From: a virus
DNA: 24,344 bases
Direction: 5' to 3' (one strand)
Virus record (IMG/VR): IMGVR_UViG_3300022074_000367
Location: 1-24,344 of that record
Of the stretch, positions 22,268-24,344 are shown one piece after another. Position numbers and translations under genes: made by a program. How positions within the stretch are numbered: the first letter of the stretch is position 1; every line of letters begins with the position of its first letter. A model generated the notes under the pieces. It worked only from the letters and a program-made list of their open reading frames with translations, had not been told where the DNA came from and did no database searches.

Positions 22268-22797
22268 TATTCCTTACGCTTATCGTTATCCGGTCTGGTG
22301 CCCAATCCCCCCTGATCTAAGAAACTCTTGAACTTTGCGTCAACACTATCTTTAGACTCGCCACCTACAGTATCAACATCACCAAGGTTTCCAATCTTAT
22401 AGTCCATGTTCGCAAGGATAAAGACTCTGATCTTCGATGTATTTTGAACCAGCACTGTTACTTCACCCTGCGGGGTTAGTGTTAGTGCGTTGCCAGTAAT
22501 CTTTTTAAACTCTTTCTTGAGAAAATTTGCGATGTCTTGAATTGTCTGCTCAATGTCAGATTCGAAGCTCTTGTCGTGTACGTCACGAAGTTTAATTTCA
22601 GATTGGTATGAAATCTTGAGGATGTCGCCGTGTAGACGGACACCGAACCCATCCATGACTCTTGAGTCAATTATTGGGTCACCCTCTTCGCGCTTTAGAC
22701 CGATGGAGATTGGCTCTCCCTTTTCGTCATGTGCGCCATCATATGCGTTTGCAGCGGCTTGTGAAATGCCTCTGATAATTTCAAGTGTTGTTGCCAT
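22267..22797 (-). CDS. Unassigned protein directly upstream of the terminase
   Basis: I place the start at ATG 22797 (176 aa) because GGAG lies eight bases upstream; an in-frame ATG at 22875 would extend deep into the previous gene. The protein starts MATTLEIIRGISQAAANAYD and has IGLKREEGDPIIDSRVMDGF, DILKISYQSEIKLRDVHDK, an amphipathic helix (FLKKEFKKITGNAL) and an acidic/Gly-rich end. I remember this sequence type next to marine phage terminases, without a function. Its place is that of the small terminase subunit gp16, but it lacks the strong central coiled coil of gp16, so I do not assign it. It overlaps the end of the Cys-cluster gene by 17 nt and couples to the terminase. Confidence 0.6.
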   Translation of the reverse strand: MATTLEIIRGISQAAANAYDGAHDEKGEPISIGLKREEGDPIIDSRVMDGFGVRLHGDILKISYQSEIKLRDVHDKSFESDIEQTIQDIANFLKKEFKKITGNALTLTPQGEVTVLVQNTSKIRVFILANMDYKIGNLGDVDTVGGESKDSVDAKFKSFLDQGGLGTRPDNDKRKE

Positions 22798-23179
22798 TAT
22801 TTGGTCTCCATCCTGTTTTCCAGCGTTGTTCGCGTCCCTCAACCCATTGAATATAGCAATTACGACAACATTCAAATTTTTTCATGTACACATCATCTTT
22901 TGAGTCAAAAGAATATGTATGGCACACAGGGCAAGTTCTGCTTTGGCTTTCTCTATTAAGTAGTTTTTTAGGGATCAAAACACCATTAACTTCTGTTTTC
23001 TGATCCAATTCATCTAATAATACTTCTTTTTGCCTTATCTTCTCAATCTGTTCTTGATAAATTTTCTCTTTTTCGTCGTTCCAGTTGCCTCTTGGGTTTG
23101 CAATTGCCTCTTGGCCATACTTTTCTGCGATAGCCTTCTCTAGTTTGGCTATATAATTTGGATCTTTGTGCTTCTTCAT
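22781..23179 (-). CDS. Protein with a four-Cys zinc-binding-like cluster
   Basis: A 132-residue protein. The first 60 residues are highly charged and helical (NDEKEKIYQEQIEKIRQKEV). The C-terminal half carries CPVC (Cys83, Cys86) and CCRNC (Cys104, Cys105, Cys108), a CxxC-x18-CxxC spacing typical of a zinc ribbon or treble-clef-like structural site, followed by YIQWVEGREQRWKTGWRP. No nuclease motif (HNH) is visible. It lies between the lysis-type genes and the packaging genes; a role in DNA or RNA binding is plausible but unproven. ATG 23179 follows the previous stop by one base, with AGGTG as a weak ribosome binding site formed partly by that stop. Confidence 0.55.
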   Translation of the reverse strand: MKKHKDPNYIAKLEKAIAEKYGQEAIANPRGNWNDEKEKIYQEQIEKIRQKEVLLDELDQKTEVNGVLIPKKLLNRESQSRTCPVCHTYSFDSKDDVYMKKFECCRNCYIQWVEGREQRWKTGWRPNNGNNT

Positions 23180-23180
23180 T

Positions 23181-23630
23181 TCACCTACTCGCTATATGAT
23201 ATGCACCAAAACCAATGGCGACACCTGCAACAACACTTCCCGCTACAGCTAGTGGGATATTAATTTTTTTGCTTTTCTTGATTATCTCTCTGAGCTTTTC
23301 GATCTCTTGATCTCTAGTGTCAATCTCTACCTGATATCGGATCTGCGTTTCGTCCAACGTAATTTGCATGTTTTGTATAACCAGTTCTGAATCTAAAACA
23401 ATCTTTTGCTTTTCCATTTCGCATTTGGCTTTGTATTCTTCTGATAGAAATTCTTTCCAAGCTAATAATTTGGCTGTTGCCTCGGCGTCGAAACAGGTAG
23501 CCTCAAACCGAACAACCCCACCCTTAGGGACAAGAGTAAATTTACCCTCGCCACTATGAGCCATGGGGATCATAAAGAAAAATAAAAATAATACTTTAAT
23601 CAACGTGCTCAAAACCAAACTTCGCCTCAA
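23181..23630 (-). CDS. Secreted coiled-coil protein with C-terminal membrane anchor, spanin-like
   Basis: The frame opens at TTG 23630; no ATG lies upstream in the open frame, and a later TTG could also serve. A signal peptide is clear: LVLSTLIKVLFLFFFMIPMA, with likely cleavage after AHS (about residue 26). Two Cys (47 and 70) fall in the mature part. Residues about 72-118 form a coiled coil (LDETQIRYQVEIDTRDQEIE) and residues 122-145 a Gly/Ala/Val membrane segment. The layout of exported N-terminus, coiled coil and C-terminal span resembles unimolecular spanins such as T1 gp11, but there is no lipobox Cys. The start overlaps the previous gene by 35 nt, as Rz1 overlaps Rz. A lysis role is inference. 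Confidence 0.5.
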   Translation of the reverse strand: MRRSLVLSTLIKVLFLFFFMIPMAHSGEGKFTLVPKGGVVRFEATCFDAEATAKLLAWKEFLSEEYKAKCEMEKQKIVLDSELVIQNMQITLDETQIRYQVEIDTRDQEIEKLREIIKKSKKINIPLAVAGSVVAGVAIGFGAYHIASR

Positions 23631-23976
23631 TCTCTACAATCAATTTATTAGGATCTTCTTGTCGTAAGGTCACAAAGTCCCTCACGCGCTCTTTCTTTGC
23701 CTCTTCGATAGCTTGCTTATACTCGAAATACTCTGTTTCAAGTTCCGCCATCTTGGCTTTATATTGTTCCAGAGCCTCTGCCTTACGCTCAGTCTCGCGT
23801 TCATGGCTCTGCTTTAGTTCCTTAATTCTTACTTCATAGCTCTCGACAGATGCATCATACGCATCGATCAAGCCCTTGTGATCACGCCACCATAGGAAGG
23901 AGACCGCAAATAGCAGCAAAGCTAGAGCGACCTCCTTCCAGTGGGCGACTAGAAATCTAAAAGTTCCCTTCATCAT
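23596..23976 (-). CDS. Inner-membrane coiled-coil protein, Rz-like i-spanin candidate
   Basis: A 126-residue protein. It has one N-terminal membrane span (about residues 14-30, EVALALLLFAVSFLWW) followed by a long charged coiled coil (about 45-105, KELKQSHERETERKAEALEQ). This is the layout of Rz-type i-spanins, which link the inner membrane across the periplasm to an outer-membrane partner and complete lysis of Gram-negative cells. The start lies in an ATGATG overlapping the stop of the holin-like gene (ATGA), so these two are coupled, and its 3' end overlaps the next spanin-like gene. T4 itself uses the PseT.3/PseT.2 spanins, located elsewhere. The call is based on topology and context, not on a family signature. 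Confidence 0.55.
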   Translation of the reverse strand: MMKGTFRFLVAHWKEVALALLLFAVSFLWWRDHKGLIDAYDASVESYEVRIKELKQSHERETERKAEALEQYKAKMAELETEYFEYKQAIEEAKKERVRDFVTLRQEDPNKLIVEIEAKFGFEHVD

Positions 23977-24164
23977 GCGCTTTTTAATCTAACAACAGCA
24001 TCGATGACCGCTTGGCCACCAAGATAAAGGGCTGAGATTGTAACCCAATCTCCGCTGGTCAAGAAGCCGCTGGCAGCGAGGCCAGTTGCAGTTGCCCAGA
24101 CAAGTAGCTTTCGTGATACAACTTTTTCTAGAGTTTTATCAACTGCTCCTTTAATCATATTCAT
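23973..24164 (-). CDS. Holin-like small membrane protein
   Basis: A 63-residue protein with two likely membrane spans, about residues 18-35 (RKLLVWATATGLAASGFL) and 40-58 (WVTISALYLGGQAVIDAVV), a basic N-terminus and a short basic tail. Small size, two spans and position just before an Rz-like gene suggest a class II holin or related pore-forming lysis protein. No endolysin is in the window, so the lysis call is unconfirmed. GGAGG stands four bases upstream of ATG 24164, and that ATG overlaps the upstream stop (ATGA). Confidence 0.5.
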   Translation of the reverse strand: MNMIKGAVDKTLEKVVSRKLLVWATATGLAASGFLTSGDWVTISALYLGGQAVIDAVVRLKSA

Positions 24165-24344
24165 GTTTCCTCCACTTCGTTTGTTTCTACCGCACCATTG
24201 TCAGTTGTGTTTGACTGTATCTCATTGAATGACTGGATAGCGGCGTAAATTGCTGCTGATTCCTGCAATGTGTATGTGCCTCGCTTTTGTGCAATGGTGA
24301 TAGCATTTACGAGCACTTGTAGTGCTTGATTTAATTGTTCCGAC
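24161..24344 (-). CDS. C-terminal end of an unassigned protein (5' end outside window)
   Basis: Only the last 60 residues are present, reading SEQLNQALQVLVNAITIAQK from the edge, then TLQESAAIYAAIQSFNEI and an Asn/Glu-rich end. The sequence is helical and soluble. The frame is open to the right edge and stops at TGA (24163-24161), which overlaps the holin-like ATG. The family is not recognisable from this fragment. Tight coupling to the holin-like gene shows it belongs to the same transcript. Confidence 0.6.
   Translation of the reverse strand, partial: SEQLNQALQVLVNAITIAQKRGTYTLQESAAIYAAIQSFNEIQSNTTDNGAVETNEVEET

Noticed and set aside
22267-22797. Small terminase subunit gp16
   Set aside because: The position fits, but the protein lacks the central coiled-coil pattern expected of gp16; left unassigned.
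22798-22875. ATG at 22875 as start of the pre-terminase protein
   Set aside because: It would overlap the Cys-cluster gene by about 95 nt, and no good ribosome binding site is visible. ATG 22797 has GGAG at proper spacing.
1-24344. CRISPR arrays, tRNA genes, insertion sequences, homing endonucleases or integrase
   Set aside because: I saw no regular spaced repeats, cloverleaf-like segments, transposase motifs, HNH/GIY-YIG motifs or recombinase motifs. tRNA absence was judged by eye only.

Overview
The window is a 24.3 kb piece of a tailed-phage genome with a T4-type contractile-tail (myovirus) virion. Every gene I can support is on the minus strand, so transcription runs from high to low coordinates. 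The T4-type calls rest on recognisable large terminase, portal, prohead protease, scaffold, major capsid and sheath proteins. The proteins that accompany them have a style I associate with uncultured marine or 'far-T4' phages rather than enteric T4 relatives. That placement is an inference from remembered family resemblance. The lysis-type genes at the right end suggest a Gram-negative host. I see no tRNA, rRNA, CRISPR, integrase, transposase or plus-strand gene.

In transcription order (right to left) the layout is as follows. (1) 24344-23181: a partial small gene, a holin-like two-span membrane protein, and two overlapping coiled-coil membrane proteins that resemble a spanin module. (2) 23179-22267: a Cys-cluster protein and a conserved-looking 176-residue protein. 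(3) 22267-18685: large terminase (gp17) and portal (gp20, with a Gly-Gly-Asp-Leu tandem repeat). (4) 18704-16071: two unassigned soluble proteins, a small Cys-containing membrane protein, a 292-residue candidate prohead-core protein, and a 16-codon micro-ORF followed by a GC-rich hairpin. (5) 16028-14976: prohead protease gp21 and a small acidic protein. (6) 14948-9296: a cassette not found between genes 21 and 22 of T4. It holds two small probable virion proteins, a 940-residue repetitive fibre-like protein, a guanidinoacetate-methyltransferase-like enzyme, a DNRLRE-like fibre-associated protein and a ribosomal protein bS21 homologue. (7) 9208-6227: scaffold gp22 and major capsid gp23. (8) 6044-5523: a small probable capsid-associated protein. 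(9) 5425-2681: neck and tail-completion proteins in the T4 order 13-14-15. (10) 2581-1: the tail sheath gp18, 860 codons, open at the left edge.

Genes are tightly packed, often with TAATG or ATGA overlaps, which suggests translational coupling. The longer gaps between genes repeatedly carry the octamer ACTANTTA on the minus strand (seven gap copies), which I propose as this phage's late-promoter element. Two rho-independent terminators bracket the small gene after gp23. The major capsid gene has an 11-nt Shine-Dalgarno sequence fully complementary to the end of 16S rRNA, and a bS21 homologue lies two genes upstream of it.

The most unusual points are the methyltransferase translationally coupled between two virion-type proteins, bS21 inside the head operon, the recurring ACTANTTA motif (twice in the loop of an inverted repeat), the micro-ORF plus hairpin before the protease, and the rearranged gene order (17-20-21-cassette-22-23-13-14-15-18).
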